Below, piece after piece: positions 33,176-41,654 of a stretch of 64,000 nucleotides of DNA. The DNA is taken from the NCBI GenBank assembly GCA_037481655.1, contig JBBFLF010000015.1, positions 1 through 64,000 of the forward strand, written 5' to 3'. Origin of the DNA: Desulfobaccales bacterium (GTDB lineage: Bacteria > Desulfobacterota > Desulfobaccia > Desulfobaccales > 0-14-0-80-60-11). A program made the position numbers and the translations under genes. Below the pieces are notes generated by a model. It saw nothing but the letters and a program-made list of their open reading frames with translations. It was not told the origin of the DNA and made no database searches. Numbering within the stretch: position 1 is the stretch's first letter; the number at the start of each line of letters is the position of its first letter.

Positions 33176-34946
33176 CTGCCTCTCTCTCTCCCAGGTAGGC
33201 GGCCCGCACCGCCGGATGCTCCAGCACCTCCTCGGGCCGCCCCACCGCCAAGAGCTCCCCCTGATCCAGGGCCGCCAGGCGGTCCGAGACCCGGGCCGTC
33301 AGGGTGAGGAGGTGGTCATTGAGCATGAGGGTCAGGCCCTGCCCCCGCAGGGTGCGGATGAGCCGGGCGGCCTGGATCACTTCCCGGGGACCCAGGCCCG
33401 CGGCCATTTCATCCAGCAGCAGCACCCGGGGGCCGGTGGCCAGGGCCCGGGCCACCTCCAGGCGCTGCAGGTCGGCAAAGGGGAGCTCCCCCGCGGGAGT
33501 GGCCGCGTGGGCCGCCAGACCCACCAGCTCCAAAAATTCCCATGCCCGAGATGTTGCCGCCTGCAGGGAAGGTAACCCCGGGGCGCCGAACATCAGCCCC
33601 AGGGCCACGTTCTCCAGCACCGTCATCTCCGGAAAGGGCTGGGGAATCTGGGAGGTGCGGGCTAGGCCGTGGTGCACGATGCGGTGGGTGGGCCAGCCGG
33701 TGATGTCGGTGCCGAACAGCCGGATGCGCCCGCCCGTGGGCTTCAGCACGCCGCTGATAATATTGAAGAGGGTGGTCTTGCCGGAGCCGTTGGGACCCAG
33801 CACCGCCAGGATCTCCCCGGCGCGGACGCTCAAAGAGATCTCCCGCAGCACCAGCCGCTTGCCGAAGCGTTTGCTCACCCCCACCATCTCCAGGCAGGGA
33901 GGCCCTGACCGATCCGAGGTGGGCTCCGGGTCGGCGCCTTTCCCGGGGGCTTCCGAGGGCACCGGTGAAATGGGCTTCCGGTGAGGCAAAGTGGGCGCGG
34001 CTTCCCGGGATTCCAGCCAGGCGGCCACCCCCCGAGGGAAGAAGAGGATGGCCAGGATCACCATCACCCCATAAACGGCGGCATGGCCGGTGGGGAGCCA
34101 GGGCCGGAGCACCAGTTGATCCAGGGGATAAAGGAGCAAGGCCCCCAGCGCCGGCCCCAGGAGATGATAACGCCCCCCGAAGATGCTGAAGACCAGAGGC
34201 ATGGCGGAGATATGCAGGGTGAAGACCAACGGCGGCTCCAGGATGCCCAGGAGATGGGCATAGATGGCCCCCAGAAACCCGGTGAGGGCGGCGCTCAGGA
34301 GCAAGGCCAGGGAGCGGTGCCGCCACACCGGCACCCCCACCAGGCCGGCGGCGGTCTCGTTTTCCCGCACGGCCCTCCAGGCCCAGCCCCAGCGGGAAGT
34401 GAGGGCCCCGCGATGCAGAAGGAGGCTCACTGCCAGGAGGGTCAGGAGGAGGAAATATTGCGCCCGGGTATCCGCGCCCAGGGCCAGGGTCAGCGGCCCC
34501 AGGGTCAGGGTGGGCAGTGGCGGGATTCCCACCAGTCCCTGGGATCCCAACGTGAGGGAGTTCCAGTTGTCGATGATGACCCGGGGAACCTCCACCGCCG
34601 CCAAAGTGGCCAGACCCAGATACACCCCCCGCAGGCGGGCAAACCCCAGGCACCACAGCCCGGCGTAGAGCACGGCCACCAAGGCCCCCACCGGTACCGT
34701 CACCGCCGGGGACCAGCCCAAATGGTGACAGAGGAGGGCGGACCCGTAGGCCCCCAGACCGAAGAAAGCGCTGTGCCCCAGGGAGATGGCGCCGGTCAAG
34801 GCATAGAGATTCCAGGCCACCGCCACCGCGCCGTAAAAGCAGGCCAGCCCCAGGACCGTCTCCCCCACCGGCCAGCGCCCGAAAAGCGGCCAGACGGCCA
34901 GCCCGGCCAGGAGGATGACGGCGGCAACTCCGGGAGAGAGACGCAC
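33150..34946 (-). CDS. Fused LivM permease and LivG ATPase
   Basis: The protein has 598 residues. Residues 1 to about 320 form a LivM-type permease with roughly eight membrane segments (YALTGAISLGHSAFFGLGAY is the family signature). After a Pro/Ser-rich linker of about 30 residues comes a LivG-type ATPase: Walker A LGPNGSGKTTLFNIISGVLK, GLARTSQIPQPFPEMTVLEN, LPFADLQRLEVARALAT and LLLDEMAAGLGP. Permease and ATPase are normally separate proteins, though the fusion is known in several lineages. It lies 2 bases from livH and overlaps livF, so all should be made together. Confidence 0.85.
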   Translation of the reverse strand: MRLSPGVAAVILLAGLAVWPLFGRWPVGETVLGLACFYGAVAVAWNLYALTGAISLGHSAFFGLGAYGSALLCHHLGWSPAVTVPVGALVAVLYAGLWCLGFARLRGVYLGLATLAAVEVPRVIIDNWNSLTLGSQGLVGIPPLPTLTLGPLTLALGADTRAQYFLLLTLLAVSLLLHRGALTSRWGWAWRAVRENETAAGLVGVPVWRHRSLALLLSAALTGFLGAIYAHLLGILEPPLVFTLHISAMPLVFSIFGGRYHLLGPALGALLLYPLDQLVLRPWLPTGHAAVYGVMVILAILFFPRGVAAWLESREAAPTLPHRKPISPVPSEAPGKGADPEPTSDRSGPPCLEMVGVSKRFGKRLVLREISLSVRAGEILAVLGPNGSGKTTLFNIISGVLKPTGGRIRLFGTDITGWPTHRIVHHGLARTSQIPQPFPEMTVLENVALGLMFGAPGLPSLQAATSRAWEFLELVGLAAHAATPAGELPFADLQRLEVARALATGPRVLLLDEMAAGLGPREVIQAARLIRTLRGQGLTLMLNDHLLTLTARVSDRLAALDQGELLAVGRPEEVLEHPAVRAAYLGEREADADEPDGL

Positions 34947-34948
34947 CT

Positions 34949-35815
34949 TTAAGCCTCCGTCCGGATTTTCAGCCCCTCCGGCCGGAGGATGAGAAGGAGC
35001 AGCAGGAGGAGGGCGCTCACCAGCTCCCGCCAGTTGGCCCCCAGGGCCAGGGCCGCCCAGGATTCGGCCAGCCCCAGGACCCAGCCTCCCACCAGCAGGG
35101 TGGGGATGCGGCCCACGCCGGCGAAGATGGTGAGAACCACCGCAATGAGGGTGGCCTCCAGGCCGCCGGCGGGGTAGAGATACAGGGTCTGGCCATACAG
35201 GGGGCCGGCCAGGCCGATGAGCAGCCCCCCCACGGCAAAGGCCACGGTGCGCATGCGCCCCAGATTGATTCCCACCAGGCGGGCGGCCTCCCGGTTTTGA
35301 ATGGTGGCCCGCAGGGCCTTGCCGTCAAAGGTGCGGGTGAGCCACAGATGCACCAGCCCGGTGGCCATCAGGGACAAGATGAGGAGAGTGATCTGGGTCT
35401 CGGTGAGGATCAGCCCCAGGGCCGGGAAGGGCACCAGGCGGGGTGAGGCCGGCTGGATGAGGCGATAGTCCGCTGAGAAGGCATAGAGCAGGGCCTGCTC
35501 CACCACCAGGGCCACCCCGAAGGTCACCACCAGGCTGTTCATGGGAAAGGGCTCCCTGACCAGCCTGAGGAGCTGGGCCAGGGCCAGGGCAAAAAGCGGC
35601 ATCAGGGCCAGGGTCAGGGGCAGGGTGGCCAGGGGGTGCACCTCCAGGGCCCGCCAGAGAAAGTAGGCCAGGTAGCCGCTTAAGATGATGAGTTCCCCGT
35701 GGGCCAGGTTGAAGGCGTGAGTGACCCCGAAAATCAGGGCGAACCCCAGGGCCACCAGGGCATAAAAGGACCCCAGAGAGAAGCCGCTCACCAGGAGATG
35801 CAGGCCCGCGGACAT
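34949..35815 (-). CDS. livH: Branched-chain amino-acid-type ABC permease (LivH)
   Basis: The protein has 288 residues with eight or so membrane segments. VSGFSLGSFYALVALGFALI and FGVTHAFNLAHGELIILSGY are the LivH signatures near the start, and AAIQNREAARLVGIN-like text (here ATIQNREAARLVGINLGRMR) lies in the cytoplasmic loop. It pairs with the LivM half of the fused protein to form the channel. It is separated from the binding-protein gene by 119 bases. Confidence 0.85.
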   Translation of the reverse strand: MSAGLHLLVSGFSLGSFYALVALGFALIFGVTHAFNLAHGELIILSGYLAYFLWRALEVHPLATLPLTLALMPLFALALAQLLRLVREPFPMNSLVVTFGVALVVEQALLYAFSADYRLIQPASPRLVPFPALGLILTETQITLLILSLMATGLVHLWLTRTFDGKALRATIQNREAARLVGINLGRMRTVAFAVGGLLIGLAGPLYGQTLYLYPAGGLEATLIAVVLTIFAGVGRIPTLLVGGWVLGLAESWAALALGANWRELVSALLLLLLLILRPEGLKIRTEA

Positions 35816-35934
35816 GGCAGGTCCTCAGCACCTCCTGGAGGGGAGGCCAGCCCTTCCCCGGACCTTGCCCCCCGGGTGGCGGGAGGAACCTTTCCCGGGC
35901 TGGCGCCCCAGATGCCTCGCTGCAGGTGATGAAT

Positions 35935-37149
35935 TCATTTCTTCCCCTCCGGCAGGGGGACGATGACGGCGGCCTTGGCCCGCTCCGGCGGAAAGACCGG
36001 CACCAGGCGGCCTTTCTGGATCTGCACCACCACGTGGTGGTAATCCAGGGGATCGCCGTGGGCGTCGAAGCGCACCCGGCCCAGGGGCAGGCTGAGGTCC
36101 AGGTTTCGGAGCTCCTGCACCACCTGCTCCCCGGTGGGGGCGGGATGCCGGGCATAAGCCCGCTCCAAGGCGGTGAGGAGCACTTTGGCTGAGGCGTAGC
36201 CGTGCATGGCAGTGGTGGTGGGGGTCTGCTGGAAGCGCGCCTCAAAGGCCTGGACAAAGGCGGCGGAGTCCTTTTCGGTGCCCGGCCAGGTGACTTCCGG
36301 CGTCCAGGCACAGGTGCCCAGGACCCCCTCGCCCAGCTCCCCCAGGTCGTCAATGAAGCTGGGGTAGGCGGCCCCCCAGGGGGCCAACAGGGCTTTCAGA
36401 GTGAGACGCTGCTCCCGAAGCTGCCGGACCAACAGCAGGTTGTCCGGATAAAAACCGCCGGAGATGAGCACTTCGGCCCCGCTCAGCCGCACCTTGAGGA
36501 GGGCCATGGAAAAATCCGGGGCTCCGGGGCGGAATTTCTCCTTCACCGGGATGCGGATCCCCTGACGGCTGAGGCGCGCCTCCACCCCTTCGGCGAATTC
36601 CAGGGAGCCAGGGGTGGCCATGTAGATGAGGGCCACCTGTTTGGGTTTCAGCACTTCCCCCACAAACCGGCACACCGGGGCCAGGATGCCCTCCAAGTTG
36701 GAGATCCGGAAAAAATAGGGATTGCGGCGCTTTTGGGTGAGGGACGCCTGCAGGCTGGCGGAGGCCACATAAGGGACCTGGTGTTTGGCCGCCATCTCGC
36801 TGATGGGCCCCACCAGGGTGTCCACGTAGCCGCCCACCAGCCCCACCACCTTTTCCCGGGTGATGAGGTCCTGGGCCTGGTTGAGGGCGATCTCCGGCCG
36901 GCTCTGGTCATCCCGGGAGAGGAGCTTCACCCGGCGGCCGTTCAGGCCGCCCCGGGCGTTGACCTCGGCCACCGCCAGGGTGATGCCCTGGTGGATTTCC
37001 GTGCCGTGTTTGGCCAGGGCGCCGGTGAGGGGGTTGATCTCCCCCAGGGCGATGTCCGAGGCCCCGGCAACGCCGGGAGTGCCGCCGGCCAGCAGCAGAA
37101 CGACGGCCAGAAATAATATCCACCGGCGGTAATGACCCCCTCGCCTCAT
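35935..37149 (-). CDS. Periplasmic substrate-binding protein, Leu/Ile/Val type
   Basis: The protein has 404 residues. A signal peptide (YRRWILFLAVVLLLAGGTPG) precedes the mature part. IALGEINPLTGALAKHGTEI and QGITLAVAEVNARGGLNGRR are the type I binding-protein start, followed by VVGLVGGYVDTLVGPISEMA. The C-terminal part includes TAMHGYASAKVLLTALERAY. ATG 37149 is used because aagga lies at usual spacing and the signal peptide begins there. The ligand may be an amino acid, a small amide or an aromatic acid. Confidence 0.83.
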   Translation of the reverse strand: MRRGGHYRRWILFLAVVLLLAGGTPGVAGASDIALGEINPLTGALAKHGTEIHQGITLAVAEVNARGGLNGRRVKLLSRDDQSRPEIALNQAQDLITREKVVGLVGGYVDTLVGPISEMAAKHQVPYVASASLQASLTQKRRNPYFFRISNLEGILAPVCRFVGEVLKPKQVALIYMATPGSLEFAEGVEARLSRQGIRIPVKEKFRPGAPDFSMALLKVRLSGAEVLISGGFYPDNLLLVRQLREQRLTLKALLAPWGAAYPSFIDDLGELGEGVLGTCAWTPEVTWPGTEKDSAAFVQAFEARFQQTPTTTAMHGYASAKVLLTALERAYARHPAPTGEQVVQELRNLDLSLPLGRVRFDAHGDPLDYHHVVVQIQKGRLVPVFPPERAKAAVIVPLPEGKK

Positions 37150-37393
37150 GCCCCCATCCTTGCCGGAATTTGGGAAAACCTGCACAATCTTTTTACCCCT
37201 TTTTCCGGCCCGGTGCCAGAAATTTCTCGGTGGCTCCTCACCAATGTTCTTTAAAGGGGCGAGAAAGGGGATTTTCTGAGGGAGCACAGGGGGTCCTTCC
37301 TCTGGGGCCGTCACCCTGATACAATCACCCGTGGTTGGGGAGAAGCGGCCGTCTGTGGGAAATCCGCAGCCATTGCCGGGAACCGGAAAGCCG

Positions 37394-38449
37394 GTGAGAT
37401 CACGGGCCTTATATTTTCTGGAACCCTATCGGGTGGGACTGGTGGAAGAGGAGCTGGCGCCGCCGGGTCCCGGCCAGGTGCGGGTGGAGACGCTGGTCTC
37501 CGCCATCAGCCCCGGGACCGAACTCCTCATCTACCGGGGGAGGGCGCCCCGGCGTCTGGCGGCGGATGTCTCCCTGCCGGCCTTGGCCGGGGCCACCCTG
37601 GATTTCCCTCTGAAATACGGCTACGCCGCGGTGGGGCGGGTGACGGTCCTGGGGCCGGGGGTGGAGGCAGCCTGGGAGGGCCGGCTGGTCTTCGCCTTTC
37701 AGCCCCACGCCGAGGGCTTTGTGGCGGACCTGGCGTCGCTTTTGCCCCTGCCGCCGGGGGCGGCGCCCGAGGAGGCGGCCTTGTTGCCCAATCTGGAGAC
37801 CGCCCTCACCCTGACGCTGGACGGCCGGCCCCTCGTGGGCGAGCGGGTGGTCGTCTTCGGGCAGGGCATCGTGGGGCTCCTGCTCACCTCGGTGTTGGCC
37901 CGGTTCCCGCTGGAGCTCCTGGTGACGGTGGACCCCTGCCCCAACCGCCGGCTGGCCTCGGAGACTGCGGGGGCCCATGTCAGTCTCGACCCCGCCGCGC
38001 CGGATTTCCGGGAATGCCTGGAGGCCCTGCTGGGACAGGAAAGGCCCTGTCCCGGCGCCGATTTGGCCTTTGAGGTCTCAGGCCGGCCCGAGGCCCTGGA
38101 CCTGGCTTTGGAATGCCTGGGCTTTCACGGCCGGGTGGTCATCGGCTCCTGGTATGGGGAGCAGGTGGCGCCCCTGCATCTGGGGGGGGAGTTCCACCGC
38201 CGGCGCCAACGCCTGATCAGCAGCCAGGTGAGCACCATCGCCCCGGAACTGAGCGGGCGTTGGCACAAACCCCGGCTGTTGGCCCTGGCCTGGCGGCTCC
38301 TGCCGGAGCTGGGGGTGGGGCGCTTCATCACCCACCGCCTGCCGTTCTCGCAGGCCCCGGAGGCCTATCGCCTGCTGGATGAACACCCGGAGATGGCCCT
38401 CCAGGTGGTGTTCACCTACGGCGGCGGGGGGGCGGGGGAAAAGGTTTGA
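37394..38449 (+). CDS. MDR-superfamily dehydrogenase-like protein, zinc site absent
   Basis: The protein has 351 residues from GTG 37394. RALYFLEPYRVGLVEEEL and VSAISPGTELLIYRGRAPR match a branch of zinc-dehydrogenase-like proteins that lacks the usual cysteine and GHE ligands. The nucleotide-binding region is VVVFGQGIVGLLLTSVLARF, and DLAFEVSGRPEALDLALECL with VVIGSWYGE complete the fold. GTG 37331 is in frame upstream, but the added 21 residues look non-conserved. The substrate is unknown; members near pterin or polyketide genes have been annotated as oxidoreductases. Confidence 0.7.
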   Translation: MRSRALYFLEPYRVGLVEEELAPPGPGQVRVETLVSAISPGTELLIYRGRAPRRLAADVSLPALAGATLDFPLKYGYAAVGRVTVLGPGVEAAWEGRLVFAFQPHAEGFVADLASLLPLPPGAAPEEAALLPNLETALTLTLDGRPLVGERVVVFGQGIVGLLLTSVLARFPLELLVTVDPCPNRRLASETAGAHVSLDPAAPDFRECLEALLGQERPCPGADLAFEVSGRPEALDLALECLGFHGRVVIGSWYGEQVAPLHLGGEFHRRRQRLISSQVSTIAPELSGRWHKPRLLALAWRLLPELGVGRFITHRLPFSQAPEAYRLLDEHPEMALQVVFTYGGGGAGEKV

Positions 38450-38561
38450 CCCGTTTCAAGTTTCCCCGGTTCCTGCCGATGGCACCACATGAGTCCCCCT
38501 TTGCGGCCACCCTAGCGGATCTCAGGGACTTCGGTCACCCTTTTCCGGGAGCGGATCATTG

Positions 38562-39134
38562 ATGGAGTATCTCACGGCCTCGTTGGCTTGGCTTAAAGAC
38601 ACCGGCCGCTTTCTCATCCCCACGGTTATTGCCCTGTGGATGGCAGTGGGGGACCTGCGCACCCGGCGCATCCCCAATTATCTCACCCTGGGCACGGCTG
38701 TGGCGGGTCTATTGGTGCGCCTCCTCACCGATGGGCTTTCTGGCCTGGCGGACGGCTTTTTGGGGCTGCTGGTGGGCTTCTGCCTGCTCTTCGGCTTTTA
38801 CCTGGCGGGCGGCATGGGTGCGGGGGATGTCAAGGCCTTGGCGGCCCTGGGCACTTGGCTGGGTCTGCGGCTCACTCTGTTTCTTTTCCTCTACATGGCC
38901 CTGGCCGGCGGTCTCCTCACCCTCATATATCTCTGCTGGCGGGGCCTGCTAATTGCCAAGCTGAAGCGCCTGGGAAGCTGGATATTAAGCTGGGTGCTTC
39001 TGAGGCCCCATGGCGGCGGCGCCGGCGCGGCCCCGGGCACCGGGGCTGAGGCCGCCAAAGGGGAGGGCGTGCCCTACGGGGTGGCCCTGGCCGTGGGCAT
39101 GGCTTTCCTTTGCTGGCAGACCCTCAGCCGTTAG
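38562..39134 (+). CDS. Prepilin peptidase-like A24 family membrane protein
   Basis: The protein has 190 residues and about five membrane segments. The two catalytic aspartates are in GDLRTRRIPN (residue about 31) and GGMGAGDVKALAAL (the GxGD motif). The N-terminal methylase domain of full PilD is missing, as in CpaA-type peptidases. It would process type IV pilin-like leader peptides, but no pilin or secretion gene lies nearby. ATG 38562 is chosen; TTG 38559 is directly adjacent. Confidence 0.75.
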   Translation: MEYLTASLAWLKDTGRFLIPTVIALWMAVGDLRTRRIPNYLTLGTAVAGLLVRLLTDGLSGLADGFLGLLVGFCLLFGFYLAGGMGAGDVKALAALGTWLGLRLTLFLFLYMALAGGLLTLIYLCWRGLLIAKLKRLGSWILSWVLLRPHGGGAGAAPGTGAEAAKGEGVPYGVALAVGMAFLCWQTLSR

Positions 39135-39547
39135 CTTCCACCCCTGACCGAGAAACCCCGGCAAACCCAAGCCATATGACCCACCCCCACTTTTGATTTT
39201 AGGTTAAGGCTCTTATTTTTTTAATCTTTGGACATTGGTCCTGGGAGTTTAGTCTTTAAACTTTGAACTTTGAACCTTGAACTCGGAACTCTATCCCCGG
39301 ACTTTGGACTTTGGGCTTTGGACCTTGGACATCGGACCTTAAATTTAGCTTTCCCGCCCCGCTATCCCTCAGAATTTTTCTTTTGATTTGACACCCTTGC
39401 CGCCTGAGCGGCGCAGGAGTACAATGCCCTCAGAAAGGGGGCCCGGCTCCCGGGCCGGCCTTCGGGGGCGTCGGGAGCCTAGCCCACGCACCAGTCACCA
39501 GGCCGTGAGGGCCGCGCCCGGATCCCGGGCCGGAAAGGATAGCCGGT
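39135..39547 (+). other. Intergenic region with heptamer repeat tract and GC-rich leader
   Basis: This stretch of 413 bases has no recognisable gene. The first half is AT-rich and holds the 7-base repeat tract described separately. The second half is very GC-rich; its perfect inverted repeat ggcccgg / ccgggcc with a 3-base loop (about 39446-39462) may be part of the aroF leader. Confidence 0.5.
39224..39342 (+). repeat. Degenerate 7-base tandem repeat tract
   Basis: Roughly 17 units with a 7-base period. The clearest are aactttg, aactttg, aaccttg at 39259-39279 and actttgg, actttgg, gctttgg, accttgg at 39301-39328. One unit near 39295 has only 6 bases, which shifts the phase. The units are much more AT-rich than the surrounding DNA. 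Confidence 0.75.
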
Positions 39548-40558
39548 ATGCTCATCGTCATGGACAAGGATGCCACCCAGGAGCAGATTGCGGCGGTGGT
39601 GGCCAAAATCGAGGGCCTGGGGTATGTGGCTCAGCCCATTCCCGGGGGCGAGCGGGTGGCCATCGGGATCTTGCGCAATCCCGGGCCGGTGGACCCCGCC
39701 CTGTTCCTGGACATGCCCGGCGTCACCCAGGCCATCCCGGTCTCCAAGCCCTACAAGCTGGTGAGCCGGGAGATGAAGCGGGCCGACACCATCATCACCT
39801 TTCCCAACGGCCTCACGATCGGCCGGGGCCATTTTGTGCTCATCGCCGGCCCCTGCGCCATCGAAAGCGAAGAGCAGGCCCTGACCATCGCCCGGCTGGT
39901 GAAGACGGCAGGGGCCCAATTCTTCCGAGGCGGGGCCTACAAACCCCGCACCTCCCCCTACAGCTACCAGGGTTTGGGGGAACCGGGGCTGAAGATCCTG
40001 GCCAAAGTGCGGGAAGAGACGGGGCTTCTCATCGTCACCGAGGCGGTGGACACCGACTCCCTGAAGCTGGTGGCGGAATATGCCGACGTGGTGCAGATCG
40101 GCGCCCGCAACATGCAGAACTTCTCCCTCCTGCGCCAGGCGGGGAAGGTGGGAAAGCCGGTGCTCCTCAAGCGGGGCCTCTACGCCACCCTGGAGGAGTG
40201 GCTCATGGCGGCGGAGTATCTCATGGCCGAGGGCAACTCCCAGGTCATCCTCTGCGAGCGGGGCATTAGGGGCATCGGCGAGCACGCCCGCAATATCCTG
40301 GACCTGGCCACCATTCCGGCGGTGCGCCGGGAGTCCCACCTCCCCATTTTGGTGGACCCCAGCCACGCCGCCGGCCGCCGGGACCTGGTGGCCCCCCTGG
40401 CCCGGGCGGCGGTGGCTGCGGGCTGCGACGGCCTCATGGTGGAGGTGCACCACGAGCCGGAGAAGGCCCTCTCCGATGGCGCCCAGTCCCTCTACCCGGA
40501 GCAGTTCGCCGCTCTCACCCGGGATCTGGCCAGCCTCAGGCCCGGAGGCTGGGCGTGA
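39548..40558 (+). CDS. aroF: 3-deoxy-7-phosphoheptulonate synthase (DAHP synthase, type I beta)
   Basis: The protein has 336 residues. The first 70 form a ferredoxin-like regulatory domain (VMDKDATQEQIAAVVAKIEG). The barrel follows: HFVLIAGPCAIESEEQALTI, FFRGGAYKPRTSPYSYQGLG, VVQIGARNMQNFSLL, ILCERGIRGI and ILVDPSHAAGRRDLV. It joins phosphoenolpyruvate and erythrose 4-phosphate in the first step of aromatic amino-acid synthesis. Members of this type are often feedback-controlled through the extra domain. Its stop overlaps the aroB start by 4 bases. Confidence 0.92.
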   Translation: MLIVMDKDATQEQIAAVVAKIEGLGYVAQPIPGGERVAIGILRNPGPVDPALFLDMPGVTQAIPVSKPYKLVSREMKRADTIITFPNGLTIGRGHFVLIAGPCAIESEEQALTIARLVKTAGAQFFRGGAYKPRTSPYSYQGLGEPGLKILAKVREETGLLIVTEAVDTDSLKLVAEYADVVQIGARNMQNFSLLRQAGKVGKPVLLKRGLYATLEEWLMAAEYLMAEGNSQVILCERGIRGIGEHARNILDLATIPAVRRESHLPILVDPSHAAGRRDLVAPLARAAVAAGCDGLMVEVHHEPEKALSDGAQSLYPEQFAALTRDLASLRPGGWA

Positions 40559-41643
40559 GGGAGCTCACCCTTCCCTTGCCGGGCCGGGACACGAGCTACC
40601 CGGTGCGGCTGGCCGCAGGATTGCGCCACCGGCTGGCGGCGGAGCTGGCGCCCCTGAATTTGCCCCGGCGCCTCTTGGTGGTCACGGACGGCAACGTGGC
40701 CCGGCTGCATGGGGAGGCGGTATTGGCGGGCCTTGAGGCCGGGGGCTATGAGGCCCATCTTCTCACGGTGCCCCCGGGCGAGAAGAGCAAAAGCTGGCGC
40801 CAGGTGACGGCCCTGACCCGGGAGCTCCTGGCCAAGGGCGCAGACCGCAGCACCGCCCTCATGGCCCTGGGGGGCGGGGTGGTGGGGGACTTGACCGGCT
40901 TTGTGGCCTCCCTGTTCATGCGGGGGGTGCCCCTCATCCAGGTGCCCACTACTTTACTCGCCATGGTGGATGCCAGCATCGGGGGCAAAACCGCCATCAA
41001 TCTCCCGGAGGCCAAAAATCTCCTGGGCACCTTTCACCAGCCCCGTCTGGTAGCCATTGATCCGGAATTTCTTCACACTCTCTCCCTTAAAGAGCGGCTG
41101 AACGGCCTGGCGGAAGTCCTCAAGGCCGGGTTCATTCGGGACGCCAGCCTGCTGAGGTTATTGGACACGGAGTATCCCCGCCTGTTTCAGGACCTGGAGC
41201 TGCTCTCCGAGGTGATCTTCCGGGCGGCGGCCATCAAGGCCCGGATTGTGGCCGCGGACGAACGGGAGGGGGATATCAGGCGCCTTCTCAATTTCGGCCA
41301 CACCCTGGGCCACGCCCTGGAGGCGGCCAGCCATTATCGGCTGCCCCACGGCCAGGCGGTGGCCCACGGCATGGTGGCCGCGCTTATGCTCTCCCGGCAA
41401 CTGACCGGGCTCTCCCCGGAGACCTGCGCCGATGGCATCCGCCTCATCCGGGGGGCGGGCCTGGCCCGGCGGCCGCCCCGGGTGGGAAAGGAGGCGGTGC
41501 TTAGCGCCCTCGGCCATGACAAAAAACGGCAGGCGGGCGCCCTGGTGTTTATTGTGTTGCGGGAGATAGGCAACGCCGAGGTCTGTTCCCAGGTGCCCCT
41601 CAGTCTGGTGACGGAAGTATTGGAGAGGGTATTGTCGGGGTAA
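40555..41643 (+). CDS. aroB: 3-dehydroquinate synthase
   Basis: The protein has 362 residues and starts at GTG 40555, overlapping the aroF stop codon as GTGA. ALGGGVVGDLTGFVASLFMR, QVPTTLLAMVDASIGGKTAI and LNFGHTLGHALEA are the NAD-binding and zinc-binding motifs of AroB. EAASHYRLPHGQAVAHGMV gives the second metal region. It closes DAHP to 3-dehydroquinate, the step right after AroF, so the pair forms the entry to the shikimate pathway. Confidence 0.93.
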   Translation: MRELTLPLPGRDTSYPVRLAAGLRHRLAAELAPLNLPRRLLVVTDGNVARLHGEAVLAGLEAGGYEAHLLTVPPGEKSKSWRQVTALTRELLAKGADRSTALMALGGGVVGDLTGFVASLFMRGVPLIQVPTTLLAMVDASIGGKTAINLPEAKNLLGTFHQPRLVAIDPEFLHTLSLKERLNGLAEVLKAGFIRDASLLRLLDTEYPRLFQDLELLSEVIFRAAAIKARIVAADEREGDIRRLLNFGHTLGHALEAASHYRLPHGQAVAHGMVAALMLSRQLTGLSPETCADGIRLIRGAGLARRPPRVGKEAVLSALGHDKKRQAGALVFIVLREIGNAEVCSQVPLSLVTEVLERVLSG

Positions 41644-41654
41644 GAAGGCGTGAT

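Noticed and set aside
39224-39342. CRISPR array
   Set aside because: The period is 7 bases with no spacers, and no cas gene is present; it is a simple tandem repeat.
39388-39425. ttgaca and tacaat as an aroF promoter
   Set aside because: The two boxes are 26 bases apart, too far for a standard promoter.
39388-40269. Forward open frame overlapping aroF
   Set aside because: It is a shifted frame of the true DAHP synthase gene, rich in Gly, Arg and Pro and without any family feature.
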